Assembly (NCBI RefSeq): GCF_016859125.1
Contig: NZ_CP069338.1
Location: 744,001 to 808,000 of the forward strand
Direction: 5' to 3'
DNA: 64,000 nucleotides
Source: Archangium violaceum
Lineage (GTDB): Bacteria; Myxococcota; Myxococcia; Myxococcales; Myxococcaceae
The notes under the pieces were generated by a model. It was not told the DNA's origin, ran no database searches, and saw only the letters and a program-made list of their open reading frames with translations. Within the stretch, counting starts at the first letter, position 1. Each line of letters opens with the position of its first letter. Below are positions 45,452-54,391 of the stretch, in pieces. The position numbers and the translations under genes are program-made.

Positions 45452-47275
45452 ATGAACGGCTCGCCCCCGCAGACGGTCATTCCTCCACAGCTCCTCCGAC
45501 GAGTCCTCCTCGTCGTGATGGCGTGGCTCATCCCCTCCACGCCCCTCGCCGCGTACCTCATCGGGTTGTCGCTCGGGGTGTCGGCCCAGGACATCGTCTG
45601 GAGCGTGCTCTACCTGCTTCCGCCCATCCTGCTGGTGGTCGGTGTCGTGATGCCAGGGGTGGGTGTCTCCGCGCTGCTGCACAGCCATTTCCGCGTACAC
45701 CCCGAGGAGCCTCCACAGGAGCGCCTCGTCCGCCTGCAGATGCTGCCCTGGAAGCTCTCGTTCCTGGGCATCCAGGTCACCAGTCTGGTGGGCGGACTCG
45801 CCTTCACCGTCCCCCTCGTCCTGCGCTTCCACAAGCACGCCCTGATGGTGGGACTCGGGCTGCTCGTCGCCTCCACCCTGGGCCAGGTGCTGTCGCTGCC
45901 CGTGGGCATCAAGCTCGAGCAGATGTTGATGCCCTTCGTGCTCGAGGAGCGCAACCGCCTGCGGGTCCCCGCCAGCGGCAAGGGCCCCTTCTGGCCGCGG
46001 CAGCGCTGGTACCTGCCGTATGCGATCATCACCACCGTGGCGAGCACCCTGGTCATCTGCGGACTGGTGTTCGTCCTCCAGACGCTCGAGCTGCGCGACG
46101 CCCAGACGCGGGCCCTGCTCGAGGACCCCACCCTCCCCCGGGCCCAGGCCGAGCTGGCCGTGAAGACGCTGCGGACCTTCAGCGACTCCCTGTTCTCGTC
46201 ACTGGGCCCGCCACTGCTGACCCTGGGCGTCGTCACCCTGCTGGTGACCTCGCTCACCGCCTGGATGCTGGCACGCCGGCAGGTACGGGCCACGGCGGCG
46301 CTCCAGGAGGCCATCGCGGGACTGGCCAACGGCACGCCCATCGCACCGCCCTGGGTCTCCACCGACGAGCTGGGTGACGTCTCGTCGGGAATGCTCACGG
46401 CCCTGGAGCACCTCCAGGAGATTCCCACCCGCCTCCAGGCCTCGGCCAGCCTGCTGCTCTCCGCGAGCACGGCGCTCGGCTCCGCCAGCCACCAGCAGCG
46501 CCAGCGCATCACCGAGCAGGCCGCCATGCTCCAGGAGGCCCAGCTCACCTCGGAGGAGATCCGCACCACCTCCGACCTGGCGTCCCACAAGGCCGAGAGC
46601 GTGCTCAGCGTGGCGGGCCATGCCGAGCAGCTCGGACAGTACGGCGAGGAGGCCCTGGAGCGGACCCTGACGGGGCTGAACACCATCGGCGACTTCGTGG
46701 ACGGCATCCGCGGCAAGGTGCTGCGGTTGCAGGAGAGCGCCACGAAGATCGCCAGCATCGCCGTCACGGTGAAGGATCTGGCCGACCAGTCCCACCTGCT
46801 GGCGCTCAACGCCTCCATCGAGGCCGCGCGCGCGGGAGACCAGGGCGCGGGCTTCGCCGTGGTCGCCAGTGAGATTCGCAAGCTGGCCGATCAGACCATC
46901 CGGGAGAACGCCCTCATCCGCAAGAGCCTGCTGGACATCGGCACCGCCATCCGGGACGTGGTCTCCATGAGCGAGCAGGGCGCCCGGCAGGTCGAGGGCG
47001 GCCTGGAGATGGTGAAGTCCTCGGGAAACAACCTGCGCGAGATGTCGCTCATCATCCAGGAGAGCGCCGCGTCCGTGCGGCAGATCGCCGTCGCGGTGAA
47101 CCAGCAGAACACGGGCATCTCGCACATCTTCAACGCCATCGCCCACATCTCCGCCGGCATGGACGAGACGATGAAGCGCCTGGACACCACGCTGCAGGCC
47201 ACCGAGACGCTCCAGGCCGTCACGCGCGAGGTGACGGAGATCGCCCGCCGCTACCAGCTCAACCGGAAGGAGTAG
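45452..47275 (+). CDS. Orphan methyl-accepting chemotaxis protein with membrane-embedded input
   Basis: A 607-aa receptor. The N-terminal ~170 residues hold about four hydrophobic helices (VVMAWLIPSTPLAAYLIGL, VLYLLPPILLVVGVVMP and two more), and two further helices lie near 195-215 and 250-275. Between the last two there is only a short loop, so no large periplasmic sensor. A degenerate HAMP-like segment and the long signalling coiled coil follow, with the tip QGAGFAVVASEIRKLADQT. No che genes are adjacent. Its 3' end overlaps the convergent glycosyltransferase by 17 bases. Confidence 0.9.
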   Translation: MNGSPPQTVIPPQLLRRVLLVVMAWLIPSTPLAAYLIGLSLGVSAQDIVWSVLYLLPPILLVVGVVMPGVGVSALLHSHFRVHPEEPPQERLVRLQMLPWKLSFLGIQVTSLVGGLAFTVPLVLRFHKHALMVGLGLLVASTLGQVLSLPVGIKLEQMLMPFVLEERNRLRVPASGKGPFWPRQRWYLPYAIITTVASTLVICGLVFVLQTLELRDAQTRALLEDPTLPRAQAELAVKTLRTFSDSLFSSLGPPLLTLGVVTLLVTSLTAWMLARRQVRATAALQEAIAGLANGTPIAPPWVSTDELGDVSSGMLTALEHLQEIPTRLQASASLLLSASTALGSASHQQRQRITEQAAMLQEAQLTSEEIRTTSDLASHKAESVLSVAGHAEQLGQYGEEALERTLTGLNTIGDFVDGIRGKVLRLQESATKIASIAVTVKDLADQSHLLALNASIEAARAGDQGAGFAVVASEIRKLADQTIRENALIRKSLLDIGTAIRDVVSMSEQGARQVEGGLEMVKSSGNNLREMSLIIQESAASVRQIAVAVNQQNTGISHIFNAIAHISAGMDETMKRLDTTLQATETLQAVTREVTEIARRYQLNRKE

Positions 47276-48653
47276 GACAGCGCTTCCAGAGCGCCGCTCC
47301 CCTCCCCCGCCGCTCCAGACAGAAGCCGGTGGCACGCAAGGTGTCCTCCCCCACCGCCCTGCCATCCACGAGCGCGTGGGAGAACCGGGCGTCCGAGAGC
47401 CGCTCGCGTACCTCGTCCTCCGAGTGCCCGGCCCCCACGAACACCGGCACGTCGCGGTGCAGGTAGAAGCGTCCTCCCGTGTTCCACTCGGGCGGGCCGG
47501 CGATGACGAGCCCGGTGAGTGCCGCGTCCCTGCCCGCGACCACGGTGCCGTCGATGACTCCCGCGCGCAGCCCGGATGGGAACGTCACGGTGGCCGCGAG
47601 CACCGAGGAGAGCACGTACAGCCCCAGGAGCACCCCCATCACCGCGCGCCTGCTCGCGAGTCGGGCGAGGTCCCTCGCGGCGGGTCCGGCCGCGAGCGCC
47701 ACGAAGAGGGGGAGCAGCGGCACCAGGAAGCGCGCCTCCTTGTGCCCCAGCGCGCACAGCACCCCGAGGTAGAACACGAAGGCCCCCACGAGCAGCTCCC
47801 TCCGGGCCAGCCCTCGCGCGAAGTGCCAGACGAGCAGCAGGGGCGCCATGCCGGCCAGGATGGGCGCGTACCACCACACCGGCTGCCGGCCGAATCGCGA
47901 CGCCGAGGAACCGCTGGAGATGTTGAAATGGAAGTAGTTCCAGGCGGACGCCCAGGGCGTGCCCCAGGTGAGCCAATCGAGCACGCCGAGCCCCAACAGC
48001 ACCGCGCCCGAGCCCACCGCGAAGCCCGCGAACGAGCGCCAGCGCCGGGCCCCCATGAGGCTCACGGCGATGGGCACCCCGAACACCGCCGAGGGGTAGC
48101 GGATGACGAACGCCACGCCCAGCAGCACGCCGCACCAGAGCCCCGCGAGAGCCCCGTCCCGGTCACGAGCGCGACAGGCCCACAGGAGCGCGCCCAGCAG
48201 GGGAACCACGCTCAGCACGTCCCCGAGCGGCCTCGCGGCGTAGATGAGGAATCCGCCCCAGGTGGCGTGGACGCCCGCCGCCAGGAGCGCCGCCTCGCGG
48301 CCGTCCCGCTCCTCCACCAGCCGGAACAACAGCAGCGTTCCCACCGCCTGCACGCTCGCGCACGCACACCACACGACGCCCACCATCACCCACGGGTGCT
48401 CGAGCCCGAGCGCCCGGCACAGCGCGAGCAGTCCCGCGAGCACTCCGGGCACCGCCCAATTGCGAAGCCCATCCACCCACTCCCAGGCGACCGCGCGGTA
48501 GCCGAAGACGAGCCCGTGCGCCGGCTCCAGGTACTGGAAGACCTCGTCCGGATGGACCCGTCCGCGAGCGAGCGCCGCCACCAGCACCGCGAGGAACGCT
48601 CCCACCGCGGCGAGTCGGGAAGGTGAAGCCAACAACGACCTAGAGAGGCGCAT
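47259..48653 (-). CDS. GT22-like (Alg9/PIG-B type) membrane mannosyltransferase
   Basis: A 464-aa polytopic membrane protein with about 10 hydrophobic helices. The first loop carries HPDEVFQYLEPAHGLVFGY, the GT-C signature of family GT22 (HPDE-Q-EPAH). A later GHKEARFLVPLLPL corresponds to the conserved HKE-RF region of that family. Members transfer mannose from a lipid-phosphate donor. In eukaryotes they build N-glycan or GPI precursors; the bacterial acceptor here is unknown. It overlaps the Omp85-like gene by 14 bases, which suggests co-expression. Confidence 0.8.
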   Translation of the reverse strand: MRLSRSLLASPSRLAAVGAFLAVLVAALARGRVHPDEVFQYLEPAHGLVFGYRAVAWEWVDGLRNWAVPGVLAGLLALCRALGLEHPWVMVGVVWCACASVQAVGTLLLFRLVEERDGREAALLAAGVHATWGGFLIYAARPLGDVLSVVPLLGALLWACRARDRDGALAGLWCGVLLGVAFVIRYPSAVFGVPIAVSLMGARRWRSFAGFAVGSGAVLLGLGVLDWLTWGTPWASAWNYFHFNISSGSSASRFGRQPVWWYAPILAGMAPLLLVWHFARGLARRELLVGAFVFYLGVLCALGHKEARFLVPLLPLFVALAAGPAARDLARLASRRAVMGVLLGLYVLSSVLAATVTFPSGLRAGVIDGTVVAGRDAALTGLVIAGPPEWNTGGRFYLHRDVPVFVGAGHSEDEVRERLSDARFSHALVDGRAVGEDTLRATGFCLERRGRGAALWKRCPTPSG

Positions 48654-50379
48654 CCAGGAACCCGGGCCGGAACTCCGTCACCTGGCCACCGCTGAAGGAG
48701 AAGCGGCCGCCGACGGGAGGTCGGTCATCGTTGAGGACGTACCCGAAATCGATGCGGAACGGGAAGGTGTTGAACTGGGGGAAGAGCAACCGCACGCCCA
48801 CGCCCACCGAGTGCACGAAGCCGGGGCTCTCGTCGAACGCGGAACCCGCGTCATAGAAGAGCACGCCTCCCAGGTGCACCGTGTAGAGGACGAGCGGGGC
48901 GGTCCGGTACTCCACGTTGACCAGGGCCATGCGCTTGCCCGAATAGGCCTCCGGCTGCGCGCCCCGCAGCCCGTTGCCGCCCCCGAGCAACAGCACGCGC
49001 TCGTTCAGGTCGTCGATGTTCACGTCCAGCAGTCCCCGCACCACGAAGCGCCCGCCGAGCACCTTCGGCGACACCTGCTGCACCTCCGCGGCCCAGCGGC
49101 GGTTGCTCCATCGCCCCTCGTCTCCGAGCAACCGGCGCACGGACGCGGCGGCGGCCACCGAGGAGAGCGCATCGCCCAGGCGCACCCGGTAACGGGCGGT
49201 GAGGCCCACCTCCGCGAAATTCCCGGCGGAGGCGAACAGCGCGGGCGCATAGCGCGCCGTGGCGGTGACGTAGTGCCCCACCTGGAAGTCCTCGGAGAGC
49301 GCGTAGGAGTCCACGTCGCGCATCACCTCGTAACGGGTCTCCCAGAGGCGGATGTAGCCGAGCACATAGGTGGCGTCCTCGCTGCGAGGCAGAAGCGTGT
49401 CCCGCAGCCACGCGCGCCGGGCCTCGTCCAGCCCGGAGTCCGCGGGAGCCCCATAGCGCCGGTGGTACGCACCGAGCCCCCCGCCCGCGTCCACCTTGTA
49501 GCGCGAGCCCCAGGAGCGCAGGTACAGCGTGCTCCCACTGAATTCGCGCGCATCGTAGACATAGGGCACCGTCCCGCCTTCGGGGTACGGCAGCTCCCAG
49601 ATATCCGCGCCGCGGAAGACGCGGACGGGCTGCACGCGCCACGCCACCTGCGCCTGGAAGCTCCACGGCGTGTCCAGCGAGAAGAAGGGCCGCGACAGCA
49701 GCACGCTTCCCTTGGAGCCCTCGAGCTGGCCGTCCTCGCGCCCGTAGATGAGGTAGGCGTTCTCGTTGAGGGACCAGCGGCTTCCCGCGAGGCGTGGATC
49801 CACATACGTCTGTCCGAAGCTCAGCGAGTCCCGGCGAAGGAGGAAGTCCAGCGCCACCTTCTTGTTCAACCCGAGGAAGTTCTGCTCGGTGCCCTGCAGG
49901 CGCAGCGACTGCACCAGCGAGCCCACCACCTGGAAGTCCTGGTTGAGCCGCAGCGACCACAAATCCTTGGTGATGATCAGCAGCGACACCGCGTCCGGCG
50001 AGGAGCCCCGCACCGCCACCACGCGCACCACCGCGAAGATGCCCAGCTTGCGCAGGTTGCGCGCCGTCTCCTGGGCGAGCGCCACCGAGTAGGGTTTCCC
50101 GGGCTCCAGCAGCACCTCGCGCCGGATGACCTGCTCGCGGGTCCGTACATGGAACACGTTGAGGAACAGGGGGTAGGGATCCGTCGGGGCGACGACGTCC
50201 TCGGAGACCACCCGCACCGACTCCAGACGCTTGCCCTCGGGGTCCGGCTCGGGCGACAGCCCCTCCTGGGCCAGTCCCCACTGCACGAGCGCGTCCTCAT
50301 AGCCCTCGACGGGCGGGATGGCTCGAGCGGCCAGCAGGGACGCGGCGATCAGGGCGGACCAGGCGAGTGACACGTCCAC
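48640..50379 (-). CDS. Omp85/BamA-like outer-membrane protein
   Basis: A 579-aa protein. A signal peptide (about 1-20) is followed by a POTRA-like segment (REQVIRREVLLEPGKPYSV, ARNLRKLGIFAVVRVVAV). The C-terminal beta-barrel contains GGGNGLRGAQPEAYSGKRM, the Omp85 loop-6 GLRG motif, followed by LVNVEYRTAPL. Only one clear POTRA is seen, so it is not the housekeeping BamA; a TamA- or ShlB-like or lipid-related role is possible. Start is GTG 50379 with a weak AGGA upstream. It is co-oriented with the GT22-like gene. Confidence 0.8.
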   Translation of the reverse strand: MDVSLAWSALIAASLLAARAIPPVEGYEDALVQWGLAQEGLSPEPDPEGKRLESVRVVSEDVVAPTDPYPLFLNVFHVRTREQVIRREVLLEPGKPYSVALAQETARNLRKLGIFAVVRVVAVRGSSPDAVSLLIITKDLWSLRLNQDFQVVGSLVQSLRLQGTEQNFLGLNKKVALDFLLRRDSLSFGQTYVDPRLAGSRWSLNENAYLIYGREDGQLEGSKGSVLLSRPFFSLDTPWSFQAQVAWRVQPVRVFRGADIWELPYPEGGTVPYVYDAREFSGSTLYLRSWGSRYKVDAGGGLGAYHRRYGAPADSGLDEARRAWLRDTLLPRSEDATYVLGYIRLWETRYEVMRDVDSYALSEDFQVGHYVTATARYAPALFASAGNFAEVGLTARYRVRLGDALSSVAAAASVRRLLGDEGRWSNRRWAAEVQQVSPKVLGGRFVVRGLLDVNIDDLNERVLLLGGGNGLRGAQPEAYSGKRMALVNVEYRTAPLVLYTVHLGGVLFYDAGSAFDESPGFVHSVGVGVRLLFPQFNTFPFRIDFGYVLNDDRPPVGGRFSFSGGQVTEFRPGFLDAPL

Positions 50380-50519
50380 ATCCTGTCATGGCCCCTGGTC
50401 CGGGAATACGGTAGTGAACAGCTCCCGCCCCTTCGGGGCAGGAGGGGATTCCCGGGCGCGGCCAGAAGCAGGAGACTCCGCCGCTCCGAGAGATAGACTT
50501 CGTAGGGTCCGGACGCAAC

Positions 50520-50882
50520 GTGAAGATTCTCCTGGTAGAGGACAACGAGGACATCCGCGAAGGGCTGACCGACCTGCTGGAGGGTGAGGGTTACTCCGTC
50601 ACCAGCAAGGCCTCGGCGGAGGAGGGTCTTGCCCTGTTGCGGACGGAGTCCTTCCACCTGGTCATCACCGACTACATGCTGCCCGGCGAGACGGGCAGGT
50701 GGATGTTGGAACAGGCGGAGCGGGAGCAACGGCTGCGAGGCACGGAGGCGGTGATGATCACCGCGCACCCTCGGGTGAGTCCGCCACCGGGCGTGCGCCT
50801 GATGCACAAGCCGCTCGACATCGACGACTTCCTGCGGGTGGTCTACGAGTCAGTCATGCCCCTGCGCGCCGTGGGCGGGTAG
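50520..50882 (+). CDS. Receiver-only response regulator
   Basis: A 120-aa receiver, start GTG 50520. Acidic residues Glu7/Asp8, phosphoacceptor Asp51 (VITDYMLPGETG), Thr81 and Lys97 (LMHKPLD) are present. The alpha4-beta5 region is short (AHPRVSPPPGVRLMHK). No output domain and no adjacent kinase. Its 3' end overlaps the convergent BtuF-like gene by 33 bases. Confidence 0.88.
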   Translation: MKILLVEDNEDIREGLTDLLEGEGYSVTSKASAEEGLALLRTESFHLVITDYMLPGETGRWMLEQAEREQRLRGTEAVMITAHPRVSPPPGVRLMHKPLDIDDFLRVVYESVMPLRAVGG

Positions 50883-51746
50883 CGGCGCGGCGCGCAGGTC
50901 TCCCGGGCGTGGTGGCGGCAGCTTCTCGCCCCGGGCGATGGCCGCCACGATGCGCGCGAGCTGATCCACCCCGTCCGTCAGCGACGCCGGCCCCGGCTGG
51001 AGGATGAACGTGCTCTTCACCTCGTAGAGCTGGTCGTCCACCACCGCCGTCACCCGCTCCCAGCCCGGCCGGGAGATGATCTTCTCGCGCTTCGCCTTGC
51101 GGCCGCACCAGCTGGCGATGACGCCCTCGGGATTCCTCCGGGCCACCTCGGCCGGATCGAAGATGCGGCCCTTGGCGCCCTGCTGCTCGCGCGACTCGCG
51201 GCACACGTCCTCACCGCCCACCAGTTCCACCAGCTCCGAGCACCAGCGGATGCCGGAGATGAGCGGCTCGTGCCACTCCTCGAAGAAGATACGGGGCCGG
51301 CGAGGCAGCCGCTCCGCCGCCTCCGCGTGCCGCGCGAGGTTCGCCTCCAACTCGTCCGCCAGCTTCTCCGCGGCCTCGGCCCGCCCCACCAGCGCCCCCA
51401 CCACGCGCACCGTCTGGAGGATCTCCGCGAGCGAGCGCTGGTTGAAGAGCACCACCGGCACCCCGCGCTTGCACAGCTCGCGGCCCAGGTCCGCCTGAAG
51501 GTCCGAGAAGCCCAGCACCAGATCGGGCTTCAGCTCGAGGATGCGCTCGAAGTTGGCGTCCAGGAAGGAGCTGACACGCGGCTTCCCGCGGGCCTCGGGC
51601 GGACGCACGGTGAAGCCAGAAACACCCACCACCAGGTCCCCGGCTCCGATGCGGTACAGCGTCTCCGTCGTCTCCTCCGTCATGCACACGATGCGCTGGG
51701 GGTAACGTGGCGCGGAGGACAACAGGGCCTTCAGTCGATCCGTCAT
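50850..51746 (-). CDS. BtuF-like substrate-binding protein without signal peptide
   Basis: A 298-aa protein of the periplasmic-binding-protein helical-backbone family (type III, vitamin B12/siderophore). IVCMTEETTETLYRIGAGDL, VVGVSGFTVRPP and LELKPDLVLGFSDLQADL match cobalamin-binding relatives. ATG 51746 begins MTDRLKALLSSAPRYPQRIV with no hydrophobic leader, so it appears cytoplasmic as written. No ABC permease or ATPase is adjacent. It may bind a corrinoid or other ligand inside the cell, or the export signal is non-classical. Confidence 0.8.
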   Translation of the reverse strand: MTDRLKALLSSAPRYPQRIVCMTEETTETLYRIGAGDLVVGVSGFTVRPPEARGKPRVSSFLDANFERILELKPDLVLGFSDLQADLGRELCKRGVPVVLFNQRSLAEILQTVRVVGALVGRAEAAEKLADELEANLARHAEAAERLPRRPRIFFEEWHEPLISGIRWCSELVELVGGEDVCRESREQQGAKGRIFDPAEVARRNPEGVIASWCGRKAKREKIISRPGWERVTAVVDDQLYEVKSTFILQPGPASLTDGVDQLARIVAAIARGEKLPPPRPGDLRAAPLPAHGAQGHD

Positions 51747-51869
51747 ATGCTCAGTGTAAGGCTTCAACGGGCCTGGATCGTTCACAGTGTCAGCTCGTAG
51801 ACTTCCTTCTCGTGGGCCTTCCGGACCATGCTCTCCCCCAACCCGAGCAGGGCCCGGCTGGCGACCGAC

Positions 51870-52865
51870 ATGATTCCCCCACGCACGACATCCCGAACCT
51901 GGGTACTCCTTCTGCTCCTGACGGTGACCGTGAGCGCCTGCGGCGGCCCCCGTACCAAGCAGCAGCGCCAGAACCACGGCGAGCAGCGGACCGACGAAGC
52001 CACCCTGCTGCTCAACCAGGCCGAGCAGCACGTCCGGAATCTGGACGCGGAGCGCGCCGCGCCGCTCCTGGCGAAGGCGGAAGAGCTCCTCGCCCATCCG
52101 GATGTCAACCTCTCCCCCGAGGCGGAGATGCTCCACTCGCAGCTCGCGGAGCTCAAGGCGCGCCTTCCGCTCCTCGGGGAGGAGAAGATCCGGCGGGAGA
52201 AGGCGGCTGCCGCGGAACGCGAGCGCAAGGAGCTCGAGGCCCTGGTGGAGAAGCAGCGGGACCTGGTCGTGGAGGCGATGTTCGCGGTCACCGAGGCCGT
52301 CGACGTGCTCGAGGGCAAGGACGTGGGTGTGGCGCAGGTGGAGACGGCCCGAGAAGCCATCCAACGCACCCGGGAGCGGCTGCGAACGGGCAAGGAGCTG
52401 GAGGCGAGGAGCGCGGATTACGCGGCATCCGCGAGGAACACCGAGCGGCGCCTGGAGCAGGCGGAAGAGAGGGTCGGGCGCGTGCGGAAGGTCATCGACT
52501 TCGTGTCCGGGCCGTTCGGAGACAGCCGGGAAGCGCCCACGCTGGAGAAGAAGGCGAGGCGGGAGAAGGACCTGGAGGCGCGGCTGTCGCTCTACACGGA
52601 GATACGCGATCGCTACCGCCGCTGTGGAACCGAGGCGGACAAGCTGCTCATGGAGGTGCCCGAGCTCGCGCGGGGACCGCTCCCGATGAAGGGCCGCCCG
52701 ATGGCGCTCAAGGCGGTGGCCACCGGGTGCAAGAAGAAGGCGGGGCTCCTCCAGCGCGCGGTGGTGAAGCTGAAGAAGGCCAAGGTGAAGCGGGACAAGG
52801 CCCGGGCGAAGCTGGAGAAGCTCAAGGCCGCCCGGGAGAAGGCGCGCGCGCGCAAGAAGCGATAG
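51870..52865 (+). CDS. Coiled-coil lipoprotein, accessory protein of toxin operon (SitB-like)
   Basis: A 331-aa predicted lipoprotein. The signal peptide ends in VTVSAC with the lipidated Cys24, followed by Gly-Gly (no Asp at +2, consistent with outer-membrane sorting). The rest is highly charged and helical, with long coiled-coil stretches (EEKIRREKAAAAERERKELE) and a Lys/Ala-rich C-terminus (KLKKAKVKRDKARAKLEKLK). ATG 51870 is chosen from the signal peptide. It is 8 bases before the toxin gene. In Myxococcus, sitB lies before sitA and is also a lipoprotein; equivalence is inferred from order and form. Confidence 0.75.
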   Translation: MIPPRTTSRTWVLLLLLTVTVSACGGPRTKQQRQNHGEQRTDEATLLLNQAEQHVRNLDAERAAPLLAKAEELLAHPDVNLSPEAEMLHSQLAELKARLPLLGEEKIRREKAAAAERERKELEALVEKQRDLVVEAMFAVTEAVDVLEGKDVGVAQVETAREAIQRTRERLRTGKELEARSADYAASARNTERRLEQAEERVGRVRKVIDFVSGPFGDSREAPTLEKKARREKDLEARLSLYTEIRDRYRRCGTEADKLLMEVPELARGPLPMKGRPMALKAVATGCKKKAGLLQRAVVKLKKAKVKRDKARAKLEKLKAAREKARARKKR

Positions 52866-52873
52866 GGGCGCTC

Positions 52874-54379
52874 ATGTCACGTCGTCCCGGGGAGGCCCGC
52901 TCCCGACAGGGCAAGTGGCGTCACACGAGCATGCTGGCGCTCGTCCTGCTCGTGCTGCTCACCGGATGTGCCACGGGACGTGGCGAGCACCTCGACAGAG
53001 GAGGTGGCGGTCCGGCCTCGCTGGCGCCCCAGCTGGCACAGGGGCGGCTGGTGGAGATGGACGGCTTCGAGGCCCTGCTCCTTCGCGCCGGAGTGAACGA
53101 CCCCGGCCTGCTTCCGCCAGGAGACGAGGACTTCACACCCGAGGACGCAGCGGAGTTGTATGACGTGCTGCTGTCGCGCCCCGTCACATTGGCAGGTTTC
53201 GGTCCGCGCCTGACGGCCGCGTCCCTGCTCCGTGAAGTCATGGAGCGCGAGGACGGACTGCCGCGCCGTGCCCTGATCGCACGCGTGGAGCGCTTCGAGC
53301 ACCTGGCGGTACTCCGTCCCGACGGCTACCTGGCCTGGGCTCTGAGCGGACGGACCCAACAGCGCGTGGGACAGGTGGTGTTGAAGGAGGGGGCTTTGAA
53401 GGCCGGCCCCTTCGAGGTGGGCCGGTTCTACGATGGCCACGGTGGCGTCTTCGTGCCCGTGGATGACGAGCTCCGGCGAGTCCGTACCGCTCCACCGCTA
53501 GCCGAGGTGTATGACGATGGAGATGTCATCAACCGGGTCCTGGACGGAGCGGAGGATGTTTTCCGCGACACGGTGCTGGCCCTGGGCGGATGGGTGTTCC
53601 ACCCGGGAGACAATCTCGCCGCGCTCTCACGGCTTCCCGAGGGTGTGGCGGCGCTCGTGCGCCACTCGCCGGAGTATCGTGAACACTTCCGGTTGATGAC
53701 CCATGGAGAGCAGATTCGCGCGCTCTCGCGGCTGACAGTCACCGTGCTGGCGACCTACGGCACCGCCGCCGGGAGCACTCGGGCCCTCGGAACGGTTGGA
53801 AGAGGCCTGGAGCGCCTCTCCATGCCCTCCCTGTCATTGTCGGCTGACGGAGCACTGGTGCTCCAGCGCGTGGTCGTCCCCGCGGGGCGAGCCATCACCA
53901 CGCTGGGTGGGGGCCCTGGTGCCGCCATCGTCCTCCACATGGCCCATCAGTCGCTCCAGGGGACGAGCGGCAAGATGGGCGCATCCGTACAAGCAGGGGG
54001 CCCCGGACAGTGGAGCCCGGTCAAGGAGTCCATGAGCCGGCGCGCGGCGCGCTACCAGGAGCAGATCTCCGGCCGCCCCGTGAACGACTCCTACTCCGTG
54101 CGCGGCGTGCGTTTCGATGGCTACAAGGACGGCGTGCTGCTGGAGGCCAAGGGGCCCGGCTACGCCAACAAGTTCACCGACAAGTTGGAGCCCAAGAAGT
54201 GGTTCGCCAAGAGTGCTGAAAGCATACGTGCACAGGCGTTGCGTCAGACCAAAGCCGCCAACGGTATTCCCATTCGATGGCACGTGGCGGAATCCAAGAC
54301 GGCCGAGGCCATCCGAAAGCTCTTGGCGGACCGCAAAATACGTGGAATCGAGGTCGTCCACACGCCAGCGCTCCCGTGA
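52874..54379 (+). CDS. Lipoprotein polymorphic toxin with C-terminal Tox-REase-5 nuclease (SitA-like)
   Basis: A 501-aa protein. The signal peptide ends in LLVLLTGC with lipidated Cys32, followed by Ala-Thr (outer-membrane type). Residues about 40-380 form a delivery region without known motifs. The C-terminal ~110 residues match Tox-REase-5: ARYQEQISGRPVND, VRFDGYKDGVLLEAKGPGYA with the Asp and Glu-Ala-Lys of a PD-(D/E)xK site, then PIRWHVAESKTAEAIRKLL. It is followed 12 bases later by an Imm52-type immunity gene. The layout fits SitA toxins exchanged between myxobacterial outer membranes. Confidence 0.85.
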   Translation: MSRRPGEARSRQGKWRHTSMLALVLLVLLTGCATGRGEHLDRGGGGPASLAPQLAQGRLVEMDGFEALLLRAGVNDPGLLPPGDEDFTPEDAAELYDVLLSRPVTLAGFGPRLTAASLLREVMEREDGLPRRALIARVERFEHLAVLRPDGYLAWALSGRTQQRVGQVVLKEGALKAGPFEVGRFYDGHGGVFVPVDDELRRVRTAPPLAEVYDDGDVINRVLDGAEDVFRDTVLALGGWVFHPGDNLAALSRLPEGVAALVRHSPEYREHFRLMTHGEQIRALSRLTVTVLATYGTAAGSTRALGTVGRGLERLSMPSLSLSADGALVLQRVVVPAGRAITTLGGGPGAAIVLHMAHQSLQGTSGKMGASVQAGGPGQWSPVKESMSRRAARYQEQISGRPVNDSYSVRGVRFDGYKDGVLLEAKGPGYANKFTDKLEPKKWFAKSAESIRAQALRQTKAANGIPIRWHVAESKTAEAIRKLLADRKIRGIEVVHTPALP

Positions 54380-54391
54380 AGGAGGAGAGAC

